The notes under the pieces were generated by a model. That model was given only the letters and a program-made list of their open reading frames with translations, was not told where the DNA came from and searched no databases. This document shows, piece by piece, positions 38,725 to 47,508 of a stretch of 64,000 nt of DNA (positions within the stretch are counted from its first letter, which is position 1; each line of letters starts with the position of its first letter). This stretch comes from Polynucleobacter sp. TUM22923 (lineage in GTDB: Bacteria > Pseudomonadota > Gammaproteobacteria > Burkholderiales > Burkholderiaceae), in the NCBI RefSeq assembly GCF_030295705.1, contig NZ_AP027274.1, forward strand, positions 1,364,001 to 1,428,000. The letters run 5' to 3'. The position numbers and the translations under genes were made by a program.

Positions 38725-39306
38725 CTAAGGCTGCAGATGGGCAACTCGGCCATCAGGTGTGACTCGTGCGCGAATATGGCCATCACGACCAAGAGATAAC
38801 CAATCCATAGACTGAACAGCAAAAGTCAGCACAGTTAAATGATGGTCTTTACCCTTCTGGCTATCTTGCATATTTTGGCTATCTTGGCTACTTTGGTCTA
38901 CTTCTACATCATTTAAAAACAGGCTTCCCGGCGCTAATCGACTCAAATAATCTTTTGAGGCCCTCGACTGGCTCACCTTAAGCCAAGCGATATCCACTAA
39001 TGCGCCTGAGGTATGCACCTTCGCCTGTGTAGATATGCGTAACTGCCAATGCAATCTGGCACTCCAAAAAACAAATTGAGCGGTATCTGATTTCATTAAC
39101 TCTGCGCATTTGGGGCTTCGTGCATCGGTATATACGGTTAATGCCCAAGAGACTGGATCTGCATTTCGTAAAACTACGGTACGAACCTGGGGTGTGCCAT
39201 CTACTCCCGTAGTTGCTAAAGCCGGCGTCTTCCAGTCATGATGACGATCATATGTAGATCTTGTCAGCTCTTGCCAAATACGCTCTACTAAGTTTTCTGG
39301 GGGCAT
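38725..39306 (-). CDS. Pyridoxamine 5'-phosphate oxidase-like FMN protein
   Basis: This 193-residue split-barrel protein has TPQVRTVVLRNADP and YTDARSPKCAELMKSDTAQFVFWS, as in the PNPOx-like family that binds FMN, and WLSLGRDGHIRARV near the end. A low-complexity insert of SQD/DSQ type lies at residues about 140-155, encoded by imperfect short repeats. True PdxH activity is not assured because the canonical C-terminal domain is not clear. Confidence 0.82.
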   Translation of the reverse strand: MPPENLVERIWQELTRSTYDRHHDWKTPALATTGVDGTPQVRTVVLRNADPVSWALTVYTDARSPKCAELMKSDTAQFVFWSARLHWQLRISTQAKVHTSGALVDIAWLKVSQSRASKDYLSRLAPGSLFLNDVEVDQSSQDSQNMQDSQKGKDHHLTVLTFAVQSMDWLSLGRDGHIRARVTPDGRVAHLQP

Positions 39307-39350
39307 AGGAATAATGGTTCTCTAATGGTGACTAGCAATTGAGTGCCCTC

Positions 39351-39695
39351 TTACAAGCGACCTTTATCACGACTACGTCGTATGGTTGTATTGAGATCAG
39401 CGGGCTTATCTTTAACCCAGTCAATAAATTTAATGATTTCTGGATGAGCGCTTAACGCTTCAATGCTGGGGTAATGACGTGCTAATTGCGTTTCCGTTAG
39501 GAGCGCATGGATCTGTCTGTGGCACAAACGATGCAACAACACCGTAGCAGCGCCACCCCGACATTTTGGAACCAAATGATGTGCATCTTGCTGCGATTTT
39601 GGAATCAATCTCGAGCATAAGGGGCAGACTACCTCAGCCGGCAAGCAAAAAGGCTCTTGTACTACGGCTTGATTTCTCTTAATGCGTCCAATCAT
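39351..39695 (-). CDS. HNH endonuclease-like protein
   Basis: This 114-residue protein has a zinc-ribbon pair CPLC, then DAHHLVPKCRGG and LLHRLCHRQIHALLTE, the standard HNH motif pattern. It matches a small HNH protein frequent in Burkholderiales genomes; function outside mobile elements is unknown. It lies 44 bp upstream of the PNPOx-like gene on the same strand. Confidence 0.82.
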   Translation of the reverse strand: MIGRIKRNQAVVQEPFCLPAEVVCPLCSRLIPKSQQDAHHLVPKCRGGAATVLLHRLCHRQIHALLTETQLARHYPSIEALSAHPEIIKFIDWVKDKPADLNTTIRRSRDKGRL

Positions 39696-39817
39696 AAGAG
39701 TAAATTCTAAACCGACTTATCTTAGTTTGCCCGAGCGAAAAATGGGCAATCTAGGGGTTAATGAAGGGGAATATATGCAACAATCAAACAATGATTTTTT
39801 AAAAATAAGCTAATTCA

Positions 39818-40438
39818 ATGATTCAAATACAAATTTGGGGTAACTTTGAGTGCCCTTACTCCTATCTACAAACCTTAGCGCTGATGAAGTTGACGAAACA
39901 CTATCCCAATCAGATCGAGGTTTTATGGAGGGCGCCCGAGTTGAATACTTCGCGCGAGAACGCTGCGCCAAGCAAAAGCTATGTTGAAAATTTAACCATT
40001 GCTTTGGCTGAGCCTATTGCCCAAGAAAATTTACTCACATTAAATGCTCCAGCACTACTAAAGGATACTTGGTTAGCCCAAGAAAGTGCTTGTTATGCAA
40101 ATCAGCAGGGGCTATCTTTACCCTTCGCACTTGCTGTGTTTGAGGCCGTATTTTCAAAATCAGTCGATATTAGTATTGAAGAAGAAATACTACAAATCGC
40201 TGCACAGGTAGATATGAATGCCGAGCGCTTACGCGATGACCTCAATAGCGGCGTTTTAACCAAGAAAACCTTATTAGATGCTGATGAATTTAAGACATAT
40301 GGCTTCCAAGGTGTTCCGGCCATGCTCATTGGTGAGAAGAACTTTTCACCAAGAAGTTTTAGTCCGATTACCGGCTATACAACATTTGAGGAGCTTGTCG
40401 AACTAATCCCAGCAAACTCATTGAGTGGCACTAAGTAA
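39818..40438 (+). CDS. DsbA-superfamily protein lacking a CxxC pair
   Basis: This 206-residue protein has the DsbA/2-hydroxychromene-isomerase layout: WGNFECPYSYLQTL near the N-terminus and TYGFQGVPAMLIGEKN (cis-Pro) near the C-terminus. The active site is CPYS rather than CxxC, so it has only a single active-site Cys and is more likely an isomerase or GST-like enzyme than an oxidoreductase. Confidence 0.78.
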   Translation: MIQIQIWGNFECPYSYLQTLALMKLTKHYPNQIEVLWRAPELNTSRENAAPSKSYVENLTIALAEPIAQENLLTLNAPALLKDTWLAQESACYANQQGLSLPFALAVFEAVFSKSVDISIEEEILQIAAQVDMNAERLRDDLNSGVLTKKTLLDADEFKTYGFQGVPAMLIGEKNFSPRSFSPITGYTTFEELVELIPANSLSGTK

Positions 40439-40582
40439 GCATAAAATCAAAAATCAATCAAAAATTGACAAATGAATTTATATAAAAAGCTCATTTCAAT
40501 CAAAAGAAGCATTGAGCAAACTTTTGATGACATTCAGAGCTTTATTAAAGCCAATTTACGATAAAGAATTTATAGTAATTTG

Positions 40583-40657
40583 TGGAGGCGGAAGCCTGGA
40601 ATCGAACCAGGGTATACAGCTTTGCAAGCTGCAGCATAACCACTCTGCCATTCCGCC
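40583..40657 (-). tRNA. tRNA-Cys (GCA)
   Basis: The minus strand folds as a 75-nt tRNA with a perfect 7-bp acceptor stem (GGCGGAA with TTCCGCC), an anticodon loop TTGCAAA with GCA, a GGTTCGATTCC T-arm, a U73 discriminator as in other cysteine tRNAs, and an encoded CCA. Confidence 0.97.
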
Positions 40658-40743
40658 ATTTTTGAAGAACCAGTTGCTTTTTTACTGTGTGAGCAGTATA
40701 TCGAATTGATGTCAAATAAGTGTTAAACCATCCAAAGAATAAT

Positions 40744-41139
40744 ATGAACTCCATAGCAACTATAGAATTAAGAAATCTTGAATTAAACACGCAGATTGGA
40801 AGCTGCGCTCCTCATGCGACGATACCTAAAAAACACCTTTTAGATATGACCTTATGGATTAATCCTCAGCTCATCATGATTTCCGAGGATAAGATGGAGC
40901 ATGTCTTTGATTACGATCCACTCATTAGCAATATAGAACTATTAGCAAAAGAGTGCCATTACGAAACTCAAGAGCGGCTACTAACGAAAATAATTCAAGC
41001 CTGTGCTGGCTATCTCGCCATAGAGTCATTGGAGATCAGCCTCAGAAAGTTACCGGTCAGCTTAGATTCTGGTGAACTAGGTATTCGATTAAAAGTAGAC
41101 AGCACTACCTTAGGCCAATTGAGGGGAAAAACAGGCTAG
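40744..41139 (+). CDS. FolB-like dihydroneopterin aldolase family protein
   Basis: This 131-residue protein resembles FolB: IELRNLELNTQIG near the N-terminus, DMTLWINPQL, then VFDYDPLISNIELLAKE and CAGYLAIESLEISLRKLP. FolB converts dihydroneopterin to 6-hydroxymethyl-dihydropterin in folate synthesis. I chose the ATG at 40744; a GTG at 40720 is in frame. It stands alone, not with other fol genes, so a substrate other than dihydroneopterin is possible. Confidence 0.72.
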   Translation: MNSIATIELRNLELNTQIGSCAPHATIPKKHLLDMTLWINPQLIMISEDKMEHVFDYDPLISNIELLAKECHYETQERLLTKIIQACAGYLAIESLEISLRKLPVSLDSGELGIRLKVDSTTLGQLRGKTG

Positions 41140-41234
41140 GACTGGAATGACCAAAGAAATCCATGACCCATCACTTCGGAGCAATGGATTTCAATTGAAA
41201 TTATTTTCCAGCATTCCTGACCTATTGGATGCTC

Positions 41235-41615
41235 TTATTTAGGGGGTCTATGCATTGCACAAATTTTATTGCCAGCTGGATCTCTTAGCCAGGCGATATA
41301 AATTGTGCCCGCTGCACCCTCACGATAACCAGGGTCGCCCTCACATGAAGTTCCGCCGTGGGCAACACCAATGGCATGAAAAGCATCCACATCCGCCAAA
41401 GACTTCGCAGCGAAGCCAATGGTGCCGCCGTTAGCATGGGTAGCCTGGTTGCCATCAATCGGCTTTGTAATCGCAAATACGCCACCTGGTCCACGATAAA
41501 AATATTTGTCATGGCTAAAGGTGCCTGGCTTTACTCCAATAGCCCCTAAAGCAGCATCATAAAAATTTCTAGAAACTTCTAGGTCGTTTGCGCCCAACAT
41601 AATATGACTAAACAT
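41235..41615 (-). CDS. VOC (glyoxalase/dioxygenase fold) family protein
   Basis: This 126-residue protein starts MFSHIMLGANDLEVSRNFYDAALGAIG and ends with YIAWLRDPAGNKICAMH, the two signature segments of single-domain VOC proteins; GTIGFAAKSLADVDAFH lies between. Reaction unknown. The 95 bp upstream of 41139-41235 hold nothing visible. Confidence 0.85.
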   Translation of the reverse strand: MFSHIMLGANDLEVSRNFYDAALGAIGVKPGTFSHDKYFYRGPGGVFAITKPIDGNQATHANGGTIGFAAKSLADVDAFHAIGVAHGGTSCEGDPGYREGAAGTIYIAWLRDPAGNKICAMHRPPK

Positions 41616-41681
41616 GTTCTTTCCTATTTGTTAAATATTAATTAATTAATGCAATTTTAATGGTGAACTAGTACTAATGAC

Positions 41682-41870
41682 CTAATTTAAGGGCTCAGGT
41701 AGGGTTGCCCGCAACAGAGTATTGCGAATAAATTGCTTTTCATAGTGACGATTACGTCTAGACTTCTTAGCTAGTGAACGTTGCCCTCTTCGCTTGTCAC
41801 AAACGATATTTCCAAGTTGACTCAGGTCATCGAGATCTTGTATCTGATTGGGAGAATTACGAAGAGCCAT
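41682..41870 (-). CDS. Small basic hypothetical protein
   Basis: This 62-residue protein is strongly basic in the middle (DKRRGQRSLAKKSRRNRHYEK) and acidic at the start (QDLDDLSQLG). I chose the ATG at 41870; the frame opens at 41882. It resembles small conserved basic proteins of Burkholderiales, but no function is known and no good ribosome binding site is visible. Confidence 0.45.
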   Translation of the reverse strand: MALRNSPNQIQDLDDLSQLGNIVCDKRRGQRSLAKKSRRNRHYEKQFIRNTLLRATLPEPLN

Positions 41871-41902
41871 AAAGTATGTCAAAACCTCAAGGAACTGAAA
41901 GT

Positions 41903-42544
41903 TTAATCAGCTTTCTTTAGAAAAATTTGCGCCGTCATTTTCCCCGCAAAGATCATGTCTAACTGCACACCATCATTGCCCTTCACCACCCCGACACCAT
42001 CCTTCTCAGCGGGTGTTGTTTTTTCTAGAATGAACATATTAGCGGGCCAATCTACTCTTAATTTAGCAGCCATGGGCAAGTAGCCGTCAAAATAACGACG
42101 CATGAGTGGACCTGCATTCAGCTTAAAACGACCATCCCCCAATTGATCCAGCGCCCTAGACTTCAAACCAATACAGATTGAAGCGCCCCGCTCGACATCC
42201 GTCAAAACTACTTCATTGTCTTTAATCACAGCCGATGTCATTTTGTCCAAGCTTTGAATAGCAATAGCCTGTATGCGCTCAGGATTGAAAACAATGACTA
42301 CCTTAGCGATTGGATCTAATTGATAGTGGCAAGTAGCAATTTCTACACTCCCCGTCTCTAGGCTTTGGGGAGTAATTTTCACCCGAGACTCATAAGAATA
42401 CGCTCCAGGATCAGGCCTTACCTTCAAATACTTAATCTCGCCCTCTAAGGCAAGATCACTTATTTCTAATGCCAAGCTAGAAAAACTAATGCTGAATAGA
42501 CAGATTAATACAGCGATAGGAGCTAAGTTCTTTGATATGGGCAT
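41903..42544 (-). CDS. Secreted hypothetical protein
   Basis: This 213-residue protein has a signal peptide (residues 1-25, SLALE). The mature part is a beta-rich domain with SYESRVKITPQSLETGSVEIA and two Cys (IATCHYQ, GASICIG). No catalytic motif is visible and no family is recognised. It is divergent from the class II aldolase gene; the 270 bp between hold a hairpin at 42629-42659 and otherwise nothing visible. Confidence 0.6.
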   Translation of the reverse strand: MPISKNLAPIAVLICLFSISFSSLALEISDLALEGEIKYLKVRPDPGAYSYESRVKITPQSLETGSVEIATCHYQLDPIAKVVIVFNPERIQAIAIQSLDKMTSAVIKDNEVVLTDVERGASICIGLKSRALDQLGDGRFKLNAGPLMRRYFDGYLPMAAKLRVDWPANMFILEKTTPAEKDGVGVVKGNDGVQLDMIFAGKMTAQIFLKKAD

Positions 42545-42628
42545 TTGCCTGTAGACCTACATTTTTTAATTTTATTAATGATCATTTCATAATACGCACT
42601 TTATAAAGAGCTTGTTTGATTGATCAAC

Positions 42629-42659
42629 AAGGGCTTAAAACTTCGTCATTGAAGCCCTT
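42629..42659. other. Hairpin in a divergent intergenic region
   Basis: Perfect 8-bp inverted repeat (42629-42636 with 42652-42659) with a 15-nt loop and weak inner pairing, followed by TTTATAAAA. No gene ends nearby on either strand, so it is not an ordinary terminator of an annotated gene. Confidence 0.45.
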
Positions 42660-42814
42660 TATAAAAGGCTCACTCAATAGATTAGCGGCTAAAGTCCATA
42701 GTGGGCGCGGCTTAAGCGCAATACTCATTTCTGCTCTATATTTAAAAGGTTAATTCCTCGTTTTCTTAACTGATAAAAATCATCACCATATTTTATAAAT
42801 AGAGGAAAAAGTAT

Positions 42815-43453
42815 ATGTTAGAAACCATTTGCGATGTAATGTTGGATGCCTATAAGCGGAACTGGATTACCAGTCGTGATGGAAACGTCAGTATTCGACA
42901 TCACGATAGAGATCATTTTTATATTACCCCCAGTGGTATTCGTAAGCAGACCTTGCAGCCCGATCAATTTAAGAAAATCAAAATCATCAGCGGTTCCGGG
43001 CTAAATGAGTATGCATGGGAAGAAATGGAGCATACCGCCATTAGTAGCCGATTAACACCTTCCGGGGAAATTCCCCTACATTTTGGTCTTCAAAAAATGA
43101 TGGGACAACATCAAGATGAGGTTCGGGTAGTTGTCCATGTACACCCTACCTACTGTATTGCAGCAATGCATGCCGGCATTGATCTCTCCACTATCAGTAC
43201 TGACTTTCCAGAATTAAATCGCTATACCAAGGTAGCCGCAAACGTGGGAGATGTTCCACCAACGAGCCAGAAACTCGCGGATGAGTGCTTTACTAAGCTA
43301 GAACTAGATACGCAAGGAAACCTCAAATACGACATCGTCGGCATTAAAGGTCATGGGGTTGTTGCTATTGACTCTAGCCCGTGGAGTGCCTACGAGCATA
43401 TCGAGCGACTTGAGCATATCTGCAAGATAGTATTGGCAAGTAAAAACTTTTAA
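42815..43453 (+). CDS. Class II aldolase/adducin family protein
   Basis: This 212-residue protein has the zinc-aldolase pattern: GNVSIRHHDRDHFYITPSGI (residues about 24-43), HFGLQKMM, VVVHVHPTYCIAAM with the metal-binding His pair, and a late GHGVVAIDSSPWSAYEHIE. Family members act on L-fuculose-phosphate, ribulose-phosphate or methylthioribulose-phosphate. An AGAGGA lies upstream of the ATG. Substrate unknown. Confidence 0.83.
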   Translation: MLETICDVMLDAYKRNWITSRDGNVSIRHHDRDHFYITPSGIRKQTLQPDQFKKIKIISGSGLNEYAWEEMEHTAISSRLTPSGEIPLHFGLQKMMGQHQDEVRVVVHVHPTYCIAAMHAGIDLSTISTDFPELNRYTKVAANVGDVPPTSQKLADECFTKLELDTQGNLKYDIVGIKGHGVVAIDSSPWSAYEHIERLEHICKIVLASKNF

Positions 43454-43492
43454 CAATGGGTTTCCATTGAACACTTCTTTGTTTAGGTAGCT

Positions 43493-44857
43493 ATGAAAAA
43501 TTTTGACTTAATTGTTATTGGTGGGGGATCCGGTGGTGTGCGGGCAGCACGTATCGCCGCCAATCATGGGGCCTCAGTTGCATTAGTTGAGGAATGTAGG
43601 CTCGGTGGCACCTGCGTCATTCGAGGCTGCGTTCCAAAAAAACTGATGGTTTACGCCAGTCGCTTTGCCCATGATTTTGAAGAGGCAAAAGGCTATGGTT
43701 GGGACTTTGATAACGCGCGCTTTGATTGGTCGACATTAAAACTGAGAAGAGATCAGGAGGTCACCCGACTAGAAGCAATCTATCGGAAAAATCTTCTTGC
43801 TGCTGGTGTCGTTATTTATGAAGGTCATGCAAGTTTCGTAGACTCAAAAACGATTCAACTTTCAGATAAAGAAATGCTTACCGGTAACACTATTTTAATA
43901 GCCACTGGTGGCGTTCCAGTACAGACTGATAGCTATGAAGGTGCTCAATACACAATTGATTCGAATGCATTTTTTGACCTAGAGAAGCAACCGAAAAAAG
44001 TAGTCATCCATGGGGCTGGATACATTGCTTTAGAGTTTGCCTGTATTTTTCGCTTACTTGGATCTGAAGTGGATGTTGTTATTCGGGGTGAAAACATCCT
44101 TAGGGGATTTGATAAGGATATTCAATCGCAACTGACAAATGAGCTACTCATGTCCGGAATCAATCTTCATTTTTCTAACAATATCAAGGCTATCAAAAGC
44201 GAAGGCGGATCGTTTACGGTGGAATTAAATGATGGCGCCCTGCTGGACTCAGACTGTGTTTTACGCGCTATTGGACGGGTTCCCAACACCACTTCCTTAG
44301 GCCTAGAGAAGATTGGTATTGAATTAAATAAGCAAGGGGCTATCGTAGTCAATCCCTTTTCTGAGACCACTGTTGCCGGTATTTATGCTGTCGGCGATGT
44401 CACCAATAGAGTGAATCTGACCCCCATGGCTATTCGTGAGGGGCATGCCTTTGCAGATACGGTATTTGGAAAAACGCCAAGGGCGGTGAATCATGATTTA
44501 GTGCCAACCGCTGTTTTCACCACTCCAGAAGTAGGGGTTGTGGGATTAACAGAAGAGCAGGCATTGAAGCAATGTCCAAAACTGGATGTTTATAGTACGG
44601 CTTTCCGACCAATGAAGGCCACATTATCAGGCTCAGAAAGCAAGGTTTTATTTAAACTGCTCGTTGACCGAGTCACTGATAGAGTGCTGGGTTTCCATTC
44701 TATCGGCCACGATACCGGAGAAATGATTCAACTACTGGGGGTCGCTTTGCAAATGAAAGCGACTAAAAAAGACTTGGATGCTACGCTTGCAGTGCACCCA
44801 ACCGCTGCAGAAGAATGGGTCACCTTTAGAGCGCCTACTACGCAGCATAATTTGTAA
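43493..44857 (+). CDS. gor: Glutathione-disulfide reductase
   Basis: This 454-residue flavoenzyme regenerates GSH from GSSG with NADPH. It has the FAD motif IVIGGGSGGVRAAR, redox Cys41/Cys46 in GGTCVIRGCVPKK, the NADPH-binding VVIHGAGYIALEFACIF, YAVGDVTNRVNLTPMA and the C-terminal catalytic AVHPTAAEEWV. It would feed the glutathione transferases at 28924 and 29788. Length is typical. Confidence 0.95.
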   Translation: MKNFDLIVIGGGSGGVRAARIAANHGASVALVEECRLGGTCVIRGCVPKKLMVYASRFAHDFEEAKGYGWDFDNARFDWSTLKLRRDQEVTRLEAIYRKNLLAAGVVIYEGHASFVDSKTIQLSDKEMLTGNTILIATGGVPVQTDSYEGAQYTIDSNAFFDLEKQPKKVVIHGAGYIALEFACIFRLLGSEVDVVIRGENILRGFDKDIQSQLTNELLMSGINLHFSNNIKAIKSEGGSFTVELNDGALLDSDCVLRAIGRVPNTTSLGLEKIGIELNKQGAIVVNPFSETTVAGIYAVGDVTNRVNLTPMAIREGHAFADTVFGKTPRAVNHDLVPTAVFTTPEVGVVGLTEEQALKQCPKLDVYSTAFRPMKATLSGSESKVLFKLLVDRVTDRVLGFHSIGHDTGEMIQLLGVALQMKATKKDLDATLAVHPTAAEEWVTFRAPTTQHNL

Positions 44858-44919
44858 TTCAAAAGAGGAGGACTACCGGGTAAGGTGGTTTAGACTAGCC
44901 ATAAATAGGGGGAATATTG

Positions 44920-45465
44920 ATGCGATCAACTTACTCTTTAGTAGCGCGTTTACTCCATTGGCTCATCGCTTGCTTAGTCCTCATCCAGCTCGTATTGGGC
45001 GTTTGGATGATCGCAAGATCTGGGGCTAATCTTTGGGATGCCCTTACAGACACCCTATATGCATGGCATAAGCTGATTGGCTTTACTGTCTTGCTAATGA
45101 TGGTTTTAAGATTACTAGTTAAGCTGAGCTCTCAGCGCCCCCCTTATCCTTCAAGCGTTTCCGCTGTAAATATAAAATTAGCTGCTGCGGTTCATAGCTT
45201 GCTGTACCTCTTATTGCTAGTGGTGCCGCTATTGGGTTGGGCCGGTGTAACCGCTTATCCAGCATTAATTACTGTCGGTGGCTTTGATCTGCCAGCCATG
45301 CCTGGTATCGCTAAGGATGAAGCGTTTGCCAAACAGCTGTTTCAAATACATGGCTACCTCGCACTACTGCTAGTCGGAATTGCCTGTGCCCATATTGCTG
45401 CAGCGCTGGCCCATCTGTTGATTAAAAAGGATGGCGTGTTCCAGCGGATGTGGATTGGGCGCTAA
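44920..45465 (+). CDS. Cytochrome b561-type membrane protein
   Basis: This 181-residue protein has four helices with paired His heme ligands: RLLHWLIA in helix 1, WHKLIGFT in helix 2, VHSLLYLL in helix 3 and IHGYLALL in helix 4. It matches the prokaryotic b561 (CybB-like) family that moves electrons from quinol. I chose the ATG at 44920; a TTG immediately before it is in frame. RBS-like AGGGGGA lies upstream. Confidence 0.87.
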   Translation: MRSTYSLVARLLHWLIACLVLIQLVLGVWMIARSGANLWDALTDTLYAWHKLIGFTVLLMMVLRLLVKLSSQRPPYPSSVSAVNIKLAAAVHSLLYLLLLVVPLLGWAGVTAYPALITVGGFDLPAMPGIAKDEAFAKQLFQIHGYLALLLVGIACAHIAAALAHLLIKKDGVFQRMWIGR

Positions 45466-45487
45466 GCCCTATCAGAAAGCGCAGTAA

Positions 45488-46564
45488 TTAAAAGAGGTGT
45501 CCGCTTTTAATGGCTTTGGTCTGGAGATACTCTTCGTTGTGCTTATTCGCAGGATAGGTGTGGGATATCCGCTCCACCACTTCAATATCATGTCGAGCTA
45601 AAGCCGCTACCTTCAGAGGGTTATTCGTTAATAACTTAATGCGGTGCACGCCGAGCTTGCGCAACATCTGAGCAGCAGGTAAATAGTTACGCTCATCTGC
45701 ATCAAAGCCTAGCTGTAAATTGGCATCCACCGTATCAAATCCGGCATCTTGCAATTGATATGCTCGCAGCTTATTGACCAGTCCAATACCGCGCCCCTCT
45801 TGAGCAAGGTACAGCAGAATTCCACTGCCAACACGTGACATTTCAGTAATAGCGCCTCTTAGCTGATTACCGCAATCACAACGCAAAGAGCCAACAAGAT
45901 CACCGGTAAAACATTCGGAGTGGAGTCTAACTAAAATGGGTTCTGCAGGATCGATATCCCCTACAACAATTGCTAAATGCTCAATGCCACCATCGCGAGG
46001 ACGAAAGGCAACTACCCGTGCATTTTCTGCATTTTCTAATGGTACTTGCGCTTCACTCACCTGCATTAGTGATTCAGCGGCATTACTTATATAGGATTGA
46101 ATCTCGCTGGCCTTCACTACCAGGGTATCAGGAGCAGCTTGCGAACCCTCAATAATGAGAGCTGCAGGAAGAAGGCGGGATAACTTACATAGCGTAATAG
46201 CAGCCTGCGCTAAGTCATCGGCATCGCTCACTACAAGACCATCCAAGTTTGGATGATTCATTAAGGCTGCAAGTGGATTTGCTAAGCACTCAATAACATC
46301 GAGTGTCAGGCCTTGGGGATGAGAGACCCTACTAACTGCACGATCAGTTGTATCGATACCCAATACATTTGCACGGGTACCTGTGATCACTAATGCAGCT
46401 GCGCCAGCTTGATGATGTCTCAGCATTTCTAACTGCTCAGGAGTCAAGGCTTCTGCAGCAACCATTAAAAGGTGCTTTTGTTCACCAATCACGCTTACAG
46501 CAGCGCCCCTGCGTAACTCAGAAATAGCGCGGTCGACATGAACGAGGGGATCGGGTATTGCCAT
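45488..46564 (-). CDS. RibA-like GTP cyclohydrolase II with degenerate N-terminal domain
   Basis: This 358-residue protein has a C-terminal RibA domain: HSECFTGDLVGSLRCDCGNQL with the three zinc Cys, LAQEGRGIGLVNKLRAY and DERNYLPAAQMLRKLG. The N-terminal part (residues 1-190) sits where RibB (DHBP synthase) lies in RibBA, but the acidic DHBP-synthase motif is absent. It opens the imidazole ring of GTP. Because it is divergent from a RibD_C-like gene and close to a pterin-synthase homologue, it may serve a dedicated pathway rather than riboflavin supply. Confidence 0.83.
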   Translation of the reverse strand: MAIPDPLVHVDRAISELRRGAAVSVIGEQKHLLMVAAEALTPEQLEMLRHHQAGAAALVITGTRANVLGIDTTDRAVSRVSHPQGLTLDVIECLANPLAALMNHPNLDGLVVSDADDLAQAAITLCKLSRLLPAALIIEGSQAAPDTLVVKASEIQSYISNAAESLMQVSEAQVPLENAENARVVAFRPRDGGIEHLAIVVGDIDPAEPILVRLHSECFTGDLVGSLRCDCGNQLRGAITEMSRVGSGILLYLAQEGRGIGLVNKLRAYQLQDAGFDTVDANLQLGFDADERNYLPAAQMLRKLGVHRIKLLTNNPLKVAALARHDIEVVERISHTYPANKHNEEYLQTKAIKSGHLF

Positions 46565-46692
46565 AAATAATTAAGCCAAGAAAACTGTCAAAAATGTGTC
46601 AAATGTACTAGCTGAAAGCCAATTATGACACCATATGGTAAATTATTCAGAAGAGACATTTGCTTCATAACCTTCTATGAGAGCTTTACACT

Positions 46693-47505
46693 TTGGCCTC
46701 ATCCAAACCTTACCCTTCACAGACAATTAGCCCTCAAACCCCTGAATCTCAAGGGATAGATGATCGCTGGGAAGAATTTTTATCCCTCTTTTTTAGCGCC
46801 GATACATTACCTTCCTCAGAATTCCAGGTGCTTTTTGAGCCCATCAGAACAGCGACAGTCGACTCTATGATGGTGGTTGGGCAAATTGGACAAACGATGG
46901 ATGGTCGTATCGCTACAGTCACAGGTCAATCTAAGTATGTCAACGGCCCTTCTGGCCTCCTTCATCTACATCGACTACGCGCCTTAGTAGATGCTGTTGT
47001 TATTGGGGTAGGTACAGCAATCGCGGATGACCCACAGTTAAATGTCAGATTAGTACAAGGCAGAAGTCCAGCACGCGTAGTTATCGATCCTCAAGGCAGG
47101 CTAGGTACGCAATCTCGAGTGTGGTGCTCAGATGGGGCCAGAAGAATATGGATCGTTGCACAAGGCACCAAAGTTACCCCTCCTCTTGGAGTTGAAGTGC
47201 TGACCCTGCCAATGATTGAGGGACGTATTCAGGCAAAGACTATTTTGAATAGCTTAAGTCAGCAAGGTCTTCACCGAACCCTAATTGAAGGAGGCGCTCT
47301 GACCTTATCGCATTTTATGCAGGCCGGTTGCTTAGATCGTCTTCATATCATCACTGCCCCGATCATTATGGGATCAGGACGACCCAGCTTTCAGCTTCCT
47401 GCTATTGAACACATGGATCAAGCTACACGCCTCAAAGTACAAACGCATCTGCTGGGCAACGACATCCTCTTAGATTGTGACTTGAGCGATCAGCGCTTAA
47501 CTTAG
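46693..47505 (+). CDS. RibD C-terminal reductase-domain protein
   Basis: This 270-residue protein matches the RibD_C/DHFR-like reductase family: VGQIGQTMDGRIATVTGQS, LRALVDAVVIGVGTAIADDPQLNVR and RTLIEGGALTLSHFM. In riboflavin synthesis the domain reduces the ribosyl chain of the pyrimidine intermediate with NADPH. The deaminase half of RibD is missing; residues 1-58 are extra. The start is a TTG at 46693 and is uncertain. It is divergent from the RibA-like gene across 128 bp. Confidence 0.82.
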   Translation: MASSKPYPSQTISPQTPESQGIDDRWEEFLSLFFSADTLPSSEFQVLFEPIRTATVDSMMVVGQIGQTMDGRIATVTGQSKYVNGPSGLLHLHRLRALVDAVVIGVGTAIADDPQLNVRLVQGRSPARVVIDPQGRLGTQSRVWCSDGARRIWIVAQGTKVTPPLGVEVLTLPMIEGRIQAKTILNSLSQQGLHRTLIEGGALTLSHFMQAGCLDRLHIITAPIIMGSGRPSFQLPAIEHMDQATRLKVQTHLLGNDILLDCDLSDQRLT

Positions 47506-47508
47506 TAA

